A program made the translations under genes and the position numbers. From contig OZ287696.1 in NCBI GenBank assembly GCA_965649825.1, positions 1,674,001 through 1,738,000 of the forward strand: 64,000 nt of DNA, read 5' to 3'. The DNA comes from Penicillus capitatus (Eukaryota; Chlorophyta). A model generated the notes under the pieces. It was not told the origin of the DNA, did no database searches, and saw nothing but the letters and a program-made list of their open reading frames with translations. Shown one piece after another: positions 34,857-47,100 of the stretch (position 1 is the stretch's first letter; each line of letters opens with the position of its first letter).

Positions 34857-35187
34857 CTATCTGTATTTGTCCATGATCTTGTTCGCTTTGGCAATCGGGT
34901 CGTCGTCGTCGTCGTCGTCGTCATCTTTGCTATCACGCAACGTTCCTGACGTGTCACTTTTTGTCGAGGACTGAAACAGAATGTAGCCGATGGCTCCAAT
35001 CACCGCCAGAAATACCACAGTCGACAGGACCTGCCAGACACAGCTGAGCGGATAGCTCTCGATCCATGCCATTCGTACGCACTTGCTGAAAGAGAGAACC
35101 GATGATGGACAGGCCGATGATGGTGACGAGAATCTTTGCTGGGGTGCGCGGAATAAAGGATGGCACCCAGTCCACCACACCATCCAC
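34857..35187 (-). CDS. small two-span membrane protein with poly-Asp tract
   Basis: Two exons encode about 92 residues. Helix 1 is KILVTIIGLSIIGSLFQQ, a 52-nt intron follows, helix 2 is VLSTVVFLAVIGAIGYILF, then a soluble tail with nine consecutive Asp (SKDDDDDDDDDP) and AKANKIMDKYR at the end. The Asp run is encoded by a GTC/GAC trinucleotide microsatellite. No family recognised. The intron splits two helices cleanly and restores frame, so I consider it a real gene. It converges with CUL4, stops about 200 bp apart. Confidence 0.6.
34899..34924. repeat. (GTC)n trinucleotide microsatellite
   Basis: About eight GTC units on the plus strand, read as Asp codons on the minus strand inside the small membrane-protein gene. 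Confidence 0.9.
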
Positions 35188-35320
35188 GATCGCATTACTC
35201 TTTTTTAGTATATCTCACTCACATCACCATCTCACTCTTTTGTCTTAGCTTCCTTTCTTCTTCTTACCTTGCACAATCTCGCGATTGTCTCGATTTGCAC
35301 AGAGTTTCATTGGACGCGTC

Positions 35321-35929
35321 CATGATCCACGTGACGACGGAAGACGCACCGACCGTCGTTTCAAAACAGAAAGCGACGCCCTAGAATCACACCGCTATAT
35401 ACACACTCAGCTTCCTTCTAGCTGCGGGTCGAACGCATTGGGCGCGAAGGCTAAGCAGATTGCACACGGTCGACTCATGGATGACATGAGACGCAACGTG
35501 ACAAGTGGCCAAGCTTGAAGTATTTCTGGTTTGGGTGCGAACGAGAGTCACCCAAGCGACAACTGTCTCTCAACAGAAGGACGATCCGCCCGATCCATCC
35601 TCCTCCCATTTCTCCGTACCACCTCTGAATCGCTCCATGCAGAAACTGTGCATGACATGTGTTAGGAGATGGTGAGATTGCGGATGCTCAGAGGCGTCTC
35701 ACCGAAACGCACCTGCAAGAGGGAATCGAGAAAGTGTATTCGGGGAACTACAAAACCAATGAAGAGGTGGTCGTGGACTAGATGCAAGTACTTGTACTCA
35801 GCGAAAAAACTGGCAGAGTGCGCAAAGCAGGATGAACCCACAGATGAGAGATATCATCGATCTGTCAAAAGTCGGCTGAAAGATCTGCAGGTAAAAATTC
35901 TGACAGCTATTCGGCCCGTTTTCATTCAA
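35321..35929 (+). CDS. uncertain multi-exon locus, product unrecognised
   Basis: Plus-strand pieces look coding but do not assemble cleanly. MIHVTTEDAPTVVSKQK, ALGAKAKQIAHGRLMDDMRR, TTTVSQQKDDPPDPSSSHF, AQRRLTETHLQEGIEKVY and KKLAECAKQDEPTDE each sit in short open frames separated by plausible GT-AG introns, but phases conflict at two joins. No domain is recognised. It directly precedes the broken AAA-ATPase segment and may be part of the same decayed gene, or a separate small gene. Confidence 0.3.
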
Positions 35930-36236
35930 CATCATGTTACGGGTCTTGTGCGATGGACACAGATTAGAATCTGTCCCTGGAAGAAGCATTAAAACACGAT
36001 CCGGTCGTTTAATCGGCACATTCACGTTCCTCTTCCCGATGTTCGGGCGTCGCGAGATTCTGCAGTACTGTGTAAGAAACAAACCCATGGGCAATGACGT
36101 GGATACCGACAAACTGGCCCATCAGACACGTACATTTATCGGCGCAGAACTGTGTATCTGGTCAAGGAAGCAGCACTGAATGCAGCAAGGGAGAAGAGGC
36201 TGTTATCACATTGAAACTGCATGGAATCAGAAATTG
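35930..36236 (+). pseudogene. AAA+ ATPase C-terminal fragment with frameshifts (AFG2/CDC48-like)
   Basis: Three frames read in turn give successive parts of the AAA second region of homology: SGRL, then NRHIHVPLPDVR (shifted frame), then RREILQYCVRNKPM and DVDTDKLAHQT (first frame), FIGAEL, then VKEAALNAAREKRLLSH and a stop in a further frame. This order and spacing match the RPGRxDRxIxVPLPDxxxRxxIL ... SGAE ... V-EAAL segment of AFG2/SPATA5 and CDC48 proteins. Walker A and B motifs are not found upstream. Shifts at adjacent bases cannot be introns, so I call a pseudogene fragment; assembly errors are the alternative. Confidence 0.55.
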
Positions 36237-36322
36237 TGAGTAAACAACGGCGCAATTGTAAATTAACATTGATTTTGTTTCGATAAGCTGAAGTTTCAAG
36301 CATTCCTCCAATTTCACGAACG

Positions 36323-37371
36323 ATGGGTCGCGCCAAGAAAGGAGGCGGTGGTGGCATGAAAGGTTTCGTGAAGCAAACGCGTCTCGCCAAGAGCTCAGTA
36401 AACGAGGATCCTGTCTCATCGCCGAGTGCATCCGAAGAGGAAGGCGAAGCGTCAATCGATGCTCACACGTCGACGAAACGCCACGAATCGACCGTCGACT
36501 TGACCATCGAGACCAAGTCTCAACTGCGCGAGCGACACAAAAAAGAAATGAACGCCGCGAAGAAGGAAGCGGCAAAGTTGGGTAAAAAGAAGAAACAGGA
36601 GGCGACGGATTATATTGACAGTGTCCGAGCGAGACATGAACGTGAAATGGAGGCGATTCGGGCGAGAGACGAAGAGTCAGTGGAAGAGGAAAGGACAGAG
36701 GAGACAGAGGAGTTGTCCCTTGAAGATTCGTCGCTGCGCGGCGAAAAGAAATCCAAAGCTCAGAAGCGTCGGGAGAAGGAGGCAAAACGGTTGGAAGAAC
36801 GGGAGGCACGAATTCGGGAAGATCTCGAGCAGTTGGGGGTCACTGAGCGGCAAAGCGAAGAGCAAAGCCTCAAGGAACGCCTCGACGCTATCGGATACTG
36901 TATGTATGAAATCCGTCCCGATGGACATTGCCTCTTCAAAGCGATCGAAGATCAACTCTGCCAACTAACAGATGTTACTCAAAAGTGCGTTGACTGTTAG
37001 AAAAGGCATTTCAGAGAGGTACTGGCGGCGGCAGGTGGAGTTTTCAGGAGTTGAGGGAGATAACGGCAGAAGAGCTTCGCACTCACAGCGAGCAGTATGC
37101 GCCCTTCTATGTTCAGGAGGCAGCAGAGGTGTCCTTTCTGCAACACTGTGACAATATTGCGTCGACGGCAGAGTGGGGAGGAGAATTGGAGATTCAGGCA
37201 TTGAGTGAGAAGCTGCAGAAGAGAATGATCATTTACTCGGTGAACCTGGGAGAGAAGATTGTCGGAGAGAACTTTGAAGGATCGCCCATTCGGTTATGTT
37301 TCATGCAACATGCCTATCGACTTGGGGCACACTACAACAGTGTTCGCACAAAAGCAATATCCACCCTCTAA
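36323..37371 (+). CDS. OTU-domain deubiquitinase, OTUD6-like
   Basis: Cysteine protease of the OTUD6 group. A long charged coiled-coil N-terminus (LRERHKKEMNAAKKEAAKLG, AQKRREKEAKRLEE) is typical of OTUD6B. The OTU core follows: MYEIRPDGHCLFKAIEDQL with catalytic Asp and Cys in DGHC, then across a 41-nt intron QELREITAEELR, and the catalytic His in HAYRLGAHYNSV. The intron (GAT|GTTACT donor, near 36973-37013) is in phase on both sides. The stop at 37371 gives a tail slightly different from animal OTUD6B. All three catalytic-site elements are present, so an active enzyme is likely. Confidence 0.85.
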
Positions 37372-38242
37372 TCTGTCAACACATTGCTGGATTCCTTCTC
37401 TTGAAAAACACATCACGCGATCCGCCGTCCGCACACCCTGTTTACCCATTCAACAATCCGAGGTCCAGGGGGAGACACTGCTCCCACGAGCTGTTGCAGG
37501 TGAAGCTGGCATTCTCTCTCAGGGCAGGAAGTGAATTCGAGGAAATGCTCGTGGAAGTTAGATCCCGACGCGTATTCATTGCCGCTAAGAAATCAGCACT
37601 TCATATGATCGTCGCCGATGAAATCGACGCAAATCGGAGGATCCAGAAAGAACTGGCAAGGCCAGATAAGGAAAACGTTGAATTAGCTTCTCGTCGAAAT
37701 GAACGGATTCGAAGTCGATGAAGGAGTTAGGTCATGGCAGAAACGAATCTACCAGAAACCATGGGTGCTGTATTGACACGAGCTGTGTGTTTTGATCATA
37801 CCTCTATCCGATGTTCATGGGCATCGAGAGATCTCAGTCGCGTGAGGCGTTGCAGGATTCCTTTTGACCGTGAGAGGGCACAACAATTCCCACAGGCCCG
37901 ATACTGTTCGACAAAGAAATCCGACTACGATCGATGCTTGCATTGTCACATCAAAAATTGTAAGATCGCGAGATGCTACGTACAAACCAAGTAAATGCAA
38001 CGAACGCTTTTCTTTTAGATTCTGTCAGAATCGACCAGAGAGCATCGTATGTCCGACGTCTGAAGATGGACCTGATGCGTCGAACGAACATCGTCACGCA
38101 CGTCGTTTACCACGTCCCATCATGACGTGTCATCACTTGCGGCTACAGGATCAACGAATATTCATTCATCCGTATAGAATCGCTTGCACTCTTCATTGCC
38201 TTACTCCGAACCCATTGTTCATGAGGCAGTTGCAACAGGGCG
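37372..38242. other. weakly coding stretch between OTU and VTC4 genes
   Basis: Two plus-strand ORFs lie here. One ends at 37721 with a charged helical tail (EFEEMLVEVRSRRVFIAAK, RRIQKELARPDKENVELAS); its N-terminal part overlaps the OTU gene in another frame, so its start must be in an unseen exon. The other (37734-37994) starts MAETNLPETMGAVLTRAV and is Cys/Arg-rich (DRCLHCHIKNCKIARC). Neither belongs to a recognised family. They may be small genes or remnants. Confidence 0.3.
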
Positions 38243-40520
38243 ATGAAGTACGGCAAATACCTCGAACGCAAAGCAAAACCGGAATGGAAAGAGTATTACA
38301 TCGATTATGAAGCTTTGAAAAAAATTGTGCGACAAACGGCGGAGTCTCTCGCGGCGGAAACAATGACGGGGACCTCTCGCACAGCCTCATTGACGGTCGC
38401 ACGTGCTCCCGATGACGCACTGCATCAGGAATTCTTCACTCGACTCAATGCCGAGGTCACCCGTCGTGGCGATGACACGCCGTTGACAGCGACGGCTGAT
38501 TGTGCACATCCCAGGTGAAAAAGATCGGAGATTTTACTGATACCCTCGTCCAAGAGATCCGAGAAGCGATCCTGAGAATAAGGGACGTGTTAGATTCGGC
38601 AGAGGAGCTCCCAGCAAATACCATTTCCCAGCTCAACGAAGTACTGCACCTACTGTTACCAAAAAGCACTTGGACGTTTCTGTCATGCAGGACGCGACAC
38701 AACTGGGCCAGCAATTCCTCGCAGTTGAAAAATACGTCAATCTCAACTACACGGTGTGAAATTGTGACGGCTATGATTCACGGATGACTGTTTTGGCGTT
38801 TCAGGGATTTCATAAGATACTGAAGAAGCACGACAAGAATTTGCCGCTGACGCCATGCTATCAGTTTTACTTGGCCGTCTTACATCAGCAGAAGTGGACG
38901 CAGGGTGGCTATTCGGAACTGTTGGTACAGTTGAGCGACATTCATTCACGTTTACGCCACGATGTGACTGGCGAAAAGGACGAAGGCGCAGCTCAAGGCT
39001 TCATTCGCTCCACTCAAAAATTTTGGGTCCGTGGGCAAGACATCTCAACCGTCAAACATCACATCTTACAGAATCTCCCCGTGTTTCGTTTTGACAAGGA
39101 CAACTTTGCCGGCGATGCTCAATTGATATCTTCTGTCTATTTCGACAACAGTCAACTGGAACTCTACCACGGACGATTGGATAAGAAACCGGGTGCCATC
39201 GCTTTGCGCATTCGATGGTACGGATCGGGTGATCCCGAAAACGTCTTCGTTGAGAGAAAGACGCATCGAGAGGGATGGAAAGGCGAAGTCAGTGTCAAAG
39301 AGCGCTTTGCTATCTCAGCTTCTCAGGTCCTTCCTTTCTTGAATGGCGATTTGACAATCGAAGAGGCGACCGAATCGCTCCGGAAGAAAGGCAAGTCTGA
39401 AAAGGAGGTGGAGAAATTCGCAAAGCTCTTTGCCGAAGTGCAGCAGCAAGTGGATTCCAAACAGCTCGAGTCCTTCATTCGAACCTCTTACATGAGAACA
39501 GCTTTTCAGATTCCGCACGATGCCTGTGTGCGGATATCGTTGGATACGAACCTGATGATGTTGAATGAGAATCCCATTGGCGGTCCGACATGCACAGAAG
39601 TGGGTCGTTGGTATCGCGACCCCGCTCTCCATCTCGCAAACAATGAGATCACACATTTTCCGCATGGTGTGTTGGAAGTGAAGCTTTCGCTTCGTGCGGG
39701 TCAGGTGGTGCCTCAATGGGTGGATGAGCTATTGGAGAGTGGTTACCTGACGGAGGTTCACAAATTCTCAAAATTCATTCATGGAACGGCAACTCTATTT
39801 CCAGACAGAGTCCAGGCGGTGCCCTACTGGGTAGACGACGATTCTATTCGTCAGTCGATGGTGCTATCCGCTGCACCACACATTCCAACAGCTTCTGAGC
39901 AGCTTCCTGTTGGATCGGAACAAAGGGCAAGGATCACATCGATCGATGATCTCCATCATCCATTGCTCCCGGCCGAATCCAAACTGCACCTCATGAGATC
40001 CCCTAGCGATATTCAGAAACGCCGAAGCAGAGTGCCACAAAAGGGGCCATCTGTTAACTTCATTGCACGTCTCTTTCCATTCCGTGGACTCGAGAAGAAG
40101 AAAAGAACGGGCACTGTTATGAGATTGGAACCCAAGGTGTTCTTTGCCAATGAAAGGACGTTTATGTCCTGGATGGAAATGGCCGTTACGGTTGGATCCG
40201 TTTCCACCATTCTGTTAGGCATTTCCAACAGCTCCAAAGATTCTGGCGTTCAGACAGTAGAGATCATATCACTGATTCTACTCCCACTGGCGATCATCGT
40301 TGCTATCTATGCCACATTTGTCTTCTGGTGGAGATCGTCCAAAATCGCTATGAAACAGGTTCATCTCACTCTTTCTCTCACTCTTAATATCTAAGCTGCC
40401 AAACAGGCACAACTCATTCATGATGAGATGGGCACAGTGGCATTGGGCGTGTTGATGATGGCATGTATCCTCGCCATCTTCATTGTGGCATTGGTGGATT
40501 ACATAACGGATGCTAAATGA
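38243..40520 (+). CDS. vacuolar transporter chaperone VTC4-like polyphosphate polymerase
   Basis: Membrane polymerase that makes inorganic polyphosphate from ATP and feeds it into an acidic vacuole. Domain order: SPX domain (MKYGKYLERKAKPEWKEYY; GFHKILKKHDKN with the Lys surface cluster that binds inositol pyrophosphate); the catalytic TTM tunnel (SVYFDNSQLELYHGRL, ALRIRWYG, FVERKTHREGW, SVKERF, RISLDTNLMML, GVLEVKLSL); then three C-terminal helices (MEMAVTVGSVSTILLGI, IISLILLPLAIIVAIYATFVF, VALGVLMMACILAIFIVAL). Five introns were placed; one SPX intron is ambiguous (26-nt GT or 53-nt GC donor). Catalytic Arg, Lys and Glu positions appear intact, so a polymerase rather than a VTC2/3 regulator. 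Confidence 0.88.
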
Positions 40521-40723
40521 TGATGAACACACATGTCGCCTTCTCATGAATTTAAATCTTTAAAATGGTGATTTCGTGTCCAGTTTCCACTCGTGACAGC
40601 TGAGCACCATCATCAGTGAGCGTTCAGATATCATGCGTCCTTCGATGGCAGCAAAGAAAACAAGTATGTACTCCTAGTGAGTTATCAAAGCTTCTTTCCG
40701 TATGGACAGGTACGTCTCCGTGC

Positions 40724-41674
<951 letters not shown>

Positions 41675-41755
41675 GGTGCCGAACGTTTCTGAGCGCACAG
41701 AGCCTGGAGATGATGCAATGTTTCGTTTGTGGTTTGTAAAGCGTCACATCACCAG

Positions 41756-42344
41756 ATGGGCAAGTCGTTGAGACAGTGTCTGAATGCGCTCGAGAAGATG
41801 GGCCGAAAGGCGCTGCAGCCGTATATGAAACGCGATTATCGAGGCGTGTTTCGCTACCATCCACCTACCATACCCCGCAACATCGCGTTCATCCTCCGAA
41901 ATCATTGCTTGACACACGGAGAGTACGGTCACTCTTGTGTGAGCACATCTGGAAGGCAAGACGGTCGTTGATGATGCAGACCGTGGCCTTATGAAGATGT
42001 CTATCCTGGACTAAGACATGATATACCGCCACCTATATCGAGAAAGAAAGATGAGAGAGCACGGCTGGCACGCGAGCAAAGGTACTGACTGTTCTTGGTT
42101 CTTCATCGTGTGCCCTGATCTGGACGCGGCAGATTAGCGAAGATTCGGGAGAATATGAAGGATATGGATCAGAAGATAGCCGCGTATCGAGTACACTTGA
42201 CGACAGATCGCGTGCGATGGAGTGCATCGAAGTGCGTGTGTGGTGTAGGAGTCATTGAAGGTCAAGAATGTCTCATTACTGGATCAACTGACCATGAGAA
42301 AGAAGCAGATTCGCATGAAGTACATGCGCCCACAACAACAGTGA
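41756..42344 (+). CDS. mL59/mL64-like mitochondrial ribosomal protein
   Basis: Four exons encode about 160 residues. MGKSLRQCLNALEKMGRK, HPPTIPRNIAFILRN, RPWPYEDVYPGLRHDIPPPI, then RARLAREQRLAKIRENMKDM and QKIAAYRESLKVKNVSLLDQ, ending RMKYMRPQQQ. The central REQR-xxxI-ENMxxMxxxIAxYR helix is characteristic of the mL59/mL64 (CRIF1) family, which binds the large mitoribosomal subunit. Introns of 50-60 nt restore phase at HGR/PWPY, EQR/LAK and AYR/ESL. The stop lies 5 bp from the stop of the convergent DHODH gene. Family assignment is moderate, gene structure strong. Confidence 0.6.
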
Positions 42345-42349
42345 GATGG

Positions 42350-43933
42350 CTATCTTCTCTGAACGGGCTGTCTGTGATCGGCCCCCACAGCTTCCCATAC
42401 AGAATTGTAATGATCTCTCTTGAGACACTCGGTCAATTCGGCCTTGATCTTTGGAATGATGGAGGGGCCTTCGTAAACCATTGCCGTGTATAGCTGAACG
42501 AGACTTGCCCCTGGGATGGACAAGCATGAGGGAATGCAGAAGGGACGGAGACACCTGCACGGATCTTCTGATATGCCTCTTGTCCGTTGGACACTCCTCC
42601 GCAGCCAATGATTGGAATAGAGCCCTTGGTTAAAGAGTACATCTCTCTGAGAAGCTCAGTAGATGACTCAAACAGAGGCGATCCACTTAGACCACCACTC
42701 TCACGTGCGATCTTCGAATCTGGAAGACCTACATCAAGGCAGCGGTGTCGATCCTGCTACGAGATCACTGATGGTATGCCTGTTCGTGTAATGGTTGTGT
42801 TTGAGACGATGAGTCCATCGAAGCTGCCGGCAAGTGCCACGTGTGCAATGTCCTTTCGGTCTTGTGGCGTCAAATCGGCAGAGATTTTCACAAAGAGCGG
42901 AGGAGGGCCTTGCTTTCCCCATTCCATTTCGTCTCTCGCTCTCTTCACCTAATCACAGAACCTCCATCTTCAGCAAAACAGACTGTCTGACTTGATTCAA
43001 GAGCAGCGAGAATTGCTTCTTGTTCTGCAGAGCTCGCAGACCTGTCCGATCGCTTTGAGAAGGAAGAAGCGAAGAGGGCGATGGTGACGCACCCATCGTA
43101 TTGGGCGATGAGACATTAATGACGATGTAGTCCGCATACTTCGCCAATTTCTGGACACCCAATGTGTAATCCCGTGCCGCCGCCTTCCAGTCGAGGGCAT
43201 TAGATTTGTTCACTCCCAGATTCACACCGAGTCTCACTGGACCGCACATCCAATGTCAATACATCGGCGGCACGTCCTGAATGCGAGGTTACCGGAAGGA
43301 TGCGTGGTGCGAAAAAGTGAGAGCCGTTTCGAAACAGCATCGATGCCGTCGGAGTTGAAACCGTATCTGTTGATCACCGCCCTTTTGGATCACGTTCTTC
43401 CATCTACAGTTCTCTCTGTGTAGATTTGGGGTTACTTCTGTTCGGGTAGACGAAAGACACGCGGTTTTGGATTGCCGTCTTGTGGCAAAGGTGTGACGGA
43501 ACCTGTACAACAGAACAGAGGTCTCGATCGTCTGCAGCGTGGCAGGCAGTTCTTGCCGATTTCGACAAAACCAAAACCCATTTCGGACATGGACGGCATG
43601 ACTTCGGCGTTCTTGTCGAATCCAGCTGCAAGTCCTGCATCCATTCCATTGTCACTCTGTGATCTGTACTGATGGAAATGTGTGTTAACCGATCGGGTTT
43701 GGAACGATACGTCCCCACAAATGCGTTTGCAACGATGACGGATCTCTGCGATTGTCCGCGGGGAGCAATCCTTTTTCGGCTGCCCAGATTGCCCAATGGT
43801 GGGCGGATTCTGGGTCCGCATATAGAAATACATGGCTCAATGTGCTCGCCATCGCAAATTTGCCGTCGATCCAAGGACCATAAAGGGCAGCAGCTGTAAT
43901 GGATCCTCCCATAACGACGGCAGGGATCATCAC
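42350..43933 (-). CDS. dihydroorotate dehydrogenase, class 2 (quinone-linked, mitochondrial)
   Basis: Fourth step of pyrimidine synthesis. An N-terminal membrane helix ([19 protein letters not shown]) precedes [114 protein letters not shown]-type [16 protein letters not shown] and [16 protein letters not shown], ending [14 protein letters not shown] and orotate-binding motifs are present. Class 2 is set by the N-terminal anchor and LxQ-YT. About five introns. Full length. Stop 5 bp from the neighbouring stop on the other strand. Confidence 0.92.
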
Positions 43934-44102
43934 ACGCCTCTAAACGAAGGTAATCAAAAAAGGAGATCGAAATGCGCCATCGTCGGTCGCACCAGAATCG
44001 AACGCAACGACATCGCGTTTTCCGATAGACTAAGTTACAAGGTGGCGCCCAGAAGGCAGATGTCGCGGCGTTGGTTGACAGGACGTTGACAGGGTGTGCT
44101 CC

Positions 44103-47100
44103 ATGACATCGTCGACGGATTTTTCCAGGAAGCTTGACGTCTGCAGGATGGTGCATCATCAGAATGGAGTCCTGTTGACACCTATGTCGAAATCCTGTCC
44201 TCCATCACTGCAACAGGATAAGAGGCAGATGTTTTGTGCAGTTTCTCGTTCGGGGTGGATGTGTCGTCGGGTATTGCCAGCGGAAATGACGCTTCGGTAT
44301 ATTATGCCTCTGGAGTGCGCATTGTGGGATACAATAAGGAATCGAATGAGGTTTAGTGAGGGGACCAATTCAGGCGTGAGAATAACGTAAACGCCGGTGT
44401 TTAGATGCGTTTGCTGCCGCTCGCGGGAAATGTGTCGACGATCCGATGCATCGAGATCTCCAGTAATCGAAAGTACATGGCCTGGGTTGAGACCCGAGCC
44501 ATCGAAGCGAGGGATCAGGTGTGCGGATAGTCCTATATTCAACCTCAAGAGGATCCGACGCCGCGTTGCAGGTCGCCGTTTTCAATCTACAATCCGAGAA
44601 GCGCGTTCAGACGCTGAAACTGGATGAAGATGTTGTTCGCTCTGCACACATCCGATCCCTGTCTTTCAGGTTCTCTCGTCAAGGGTCCTGCATAAGCGAA
44701 GCGTCGATTTCCTCTCGTCAGTGAAGATAGCAAGCTTCTCTTGGTACAGTGCGGTGCACCTGAGTGGGAATGTCTCTGTTGGAGATGGTACCCGAACAAG
44801 GTATCTCTCTCATCTCGAACATTCAGCTGTCGCAGACGCCGTGGCGCAGATTCTCTGTCGGATGGCGATCTCCCTCGAAGTATTGGACGCTGTTTTTCAT
44901 CCACATTTTCAAAACAGCCGTACAGCGATCGCTCTGACATCTCGAGGAGTCAAGACACTGCAGATAGATATCAAGAAATCAGAGATGTCCATCCTGTCCA
45001 ATGTCGAAAACTTTGAAGTGGGCTACAGACAGATGATGTCGCTTTCTTCTTCTTTGATTTCCGTTTGACGCTTTAGACGGACTGTTGCCGTTTTTGCTGG
45101 TTGAATGATGGAATGGTCGCGATCGCCGACAAAAATAATATGATTCACGTTCAGCAGGGAGAACAGCACAAAGATTCGATTCCATGTGAGCAACTACAAG
45201 AAGGGGAAGTCATCACACAGATTGGAGAATATCACAAGGGATTGCTTATATCGGGCGACAAAGGCTCTCTTCTCTTCTATTACCCGACCAGCCATGGGTG
45301 AGCATACCCACCTTCTCACCTCATGCAGCGATCGACCCGGTTAGCATCGCAGGCAATCGTCAAAACATATGTACTGCTGGTATCGGACGCTTCGGGCAAA
45401 GCAAGGCATCTCATGCTTCGCTATCTCCGATACGGAGAGAATGATAACGGTCATCGACGTCTCTGGGCAGTTGGGTATACTGAACGCTGAAGATCCCGGA
45501 AGCAAAGTGGAGGCTTCTCAGTCTGGAGCGCTGCTGAGTTCCGAGGTCAATGACCAGAGCATTGTTTAGTCCAGTCGTGAATGCCTTGTTCGCAGAGAGA
45601 TCCCTTTGTGTGGCGATGCGGATCCTTTCTTCGAGAACGCTTCGTCGATATGGACATCTGCACAACCTCCTGCTGCTTTGGCGGCATAACGCAAAGCAGG
45701 TATTTGGTTCTGTGGAGCTACGAGACGAGGCAATGCCTCCTGAATCAGCAGCTCGATCAAGAAGCGTACTGCCTCTCACTGCACGTATCGGGACACATGG
45801 TCTGTTATTCGCAGTCTTCGTAAGGGAGCTGCATCTCTCGATCTCTATTTCTGTATCAGGTCTTGGTTGGAATGCGCGACAAGCTGCGTCTCTTCCGTAT
45901 ACTGTATGATCGGTTGGTCCTCGCCCAAGAGTACCCAGTCAAGAAGACGCAGGTGGCGAAGATCAGTGATGGTGGCCACTTGATTGCCACCGTCTGCCGT
46001 GCGAACACGATCCACATCTACGAATTGTATAGAGATTCAAAAGAGGCTTGGAAAGTGTTCAAAGGGCACGTTTCTTTGATCACCGATCTGTGTTGGACGG
46101 ATCACGACCAGAAGATCATTTCCGTCAGCGCTGGCGGTGCTTGCTACACGTGGATCGTCTCAACGGGTCACCGAATTGCCGAACAAGAGTGGAGATAAAG
46201 CACTTCGACGTGTCTCTTTGATATGGACTGCCTGTCACAGGTACGTGGACAAGAGTTGTATGTACACACGCGCCATCCCGGCTCAAGACGAATCGTGTCT
46301 GCTGCAGACGACATCCAAAAAGCTGCAATGGATTCGAAAAGGAAGACGGTTGAGGGAACTCGAACTCAGTCGTGTATCAGATGATGCACCAGTGGAGTTG
46401 ATATGCGGATGGGAGACGCTCTTGTATGGCACCGAAGGGAAGATTGCGTCGCGGTCTCTCGCTTTGTACGGCGGCGGAGACTCGACGGTAGACGAGATCG
46501 ACGTCTTTCCTCTGCATCACCATGCCATTGGGCTTTTGCGTTTGACGCGCGATGCGTCATTCGTGGTGACGTGTGACGTCAAGGGCGTCGTCATTTTGTC
46601 GAAGCTTCAGCAAATAGCCGACGGCGTCTTGACGGACTGTCCACACAAACCGAGAGAGCGCGCTCACGATTACGTTCTTCTAACCGTCGAAGAAGTGTCG
46701 ACAAAAATTGCTAGAGAGCAGGAGCTGCAATGTTTGATTCTGGCAGAAAAGAAGAACGCCGAATACATGGTACCTAAAGACGCAGAAGCCGTGATGTGCA
46801 GTTTCGTTCTCGTAGATCATGAAAGAAACACAATCTCTCAGAGATGCCGTCAACACTTATCGACGGGAGAATGAAGATCTTAGGAAAGAGAGTTCTAAGC
46901 ACGCCAGTGCGCTGCATGATTTATCAAGGGCGGAGGAGGCGAAATTGAAAGGCGTTGTCGTTGAGATGGAAGAGAAGCGCCGCTCCGAGGTAGAAAAGAT
47001 CGAAACCTTATGCAGGAAGAGAATCGAAGTGGCGACGGCGAAGCAAAAGCGATTGGAGGAAGCAAAAGACGATGCCATTTTTGTTATAGAAGAAAAGATG

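Noticed and set aside
36162-36809. 215-codon minus-strand ORF antisense to the OTU gene
   Set aside because: The plus strand encodes a recognisable OTUD6-type coiled coil and catalytic DGHC in the same region; the antisense frame has no signal.
36965-37030. GC-rich internal run in the OTU gene that could be read as a frameshift
   Set aside because: A 41-nt intron with GAT|GTTACT donor gives correct phase on both sides, so no mutation is needed.
43404-44159. 251-codon minus-strand ORF overlapping DHODH
   Set aside because: Shadow of DHODH exons in another frame; Cys/Arg-rich without family features.
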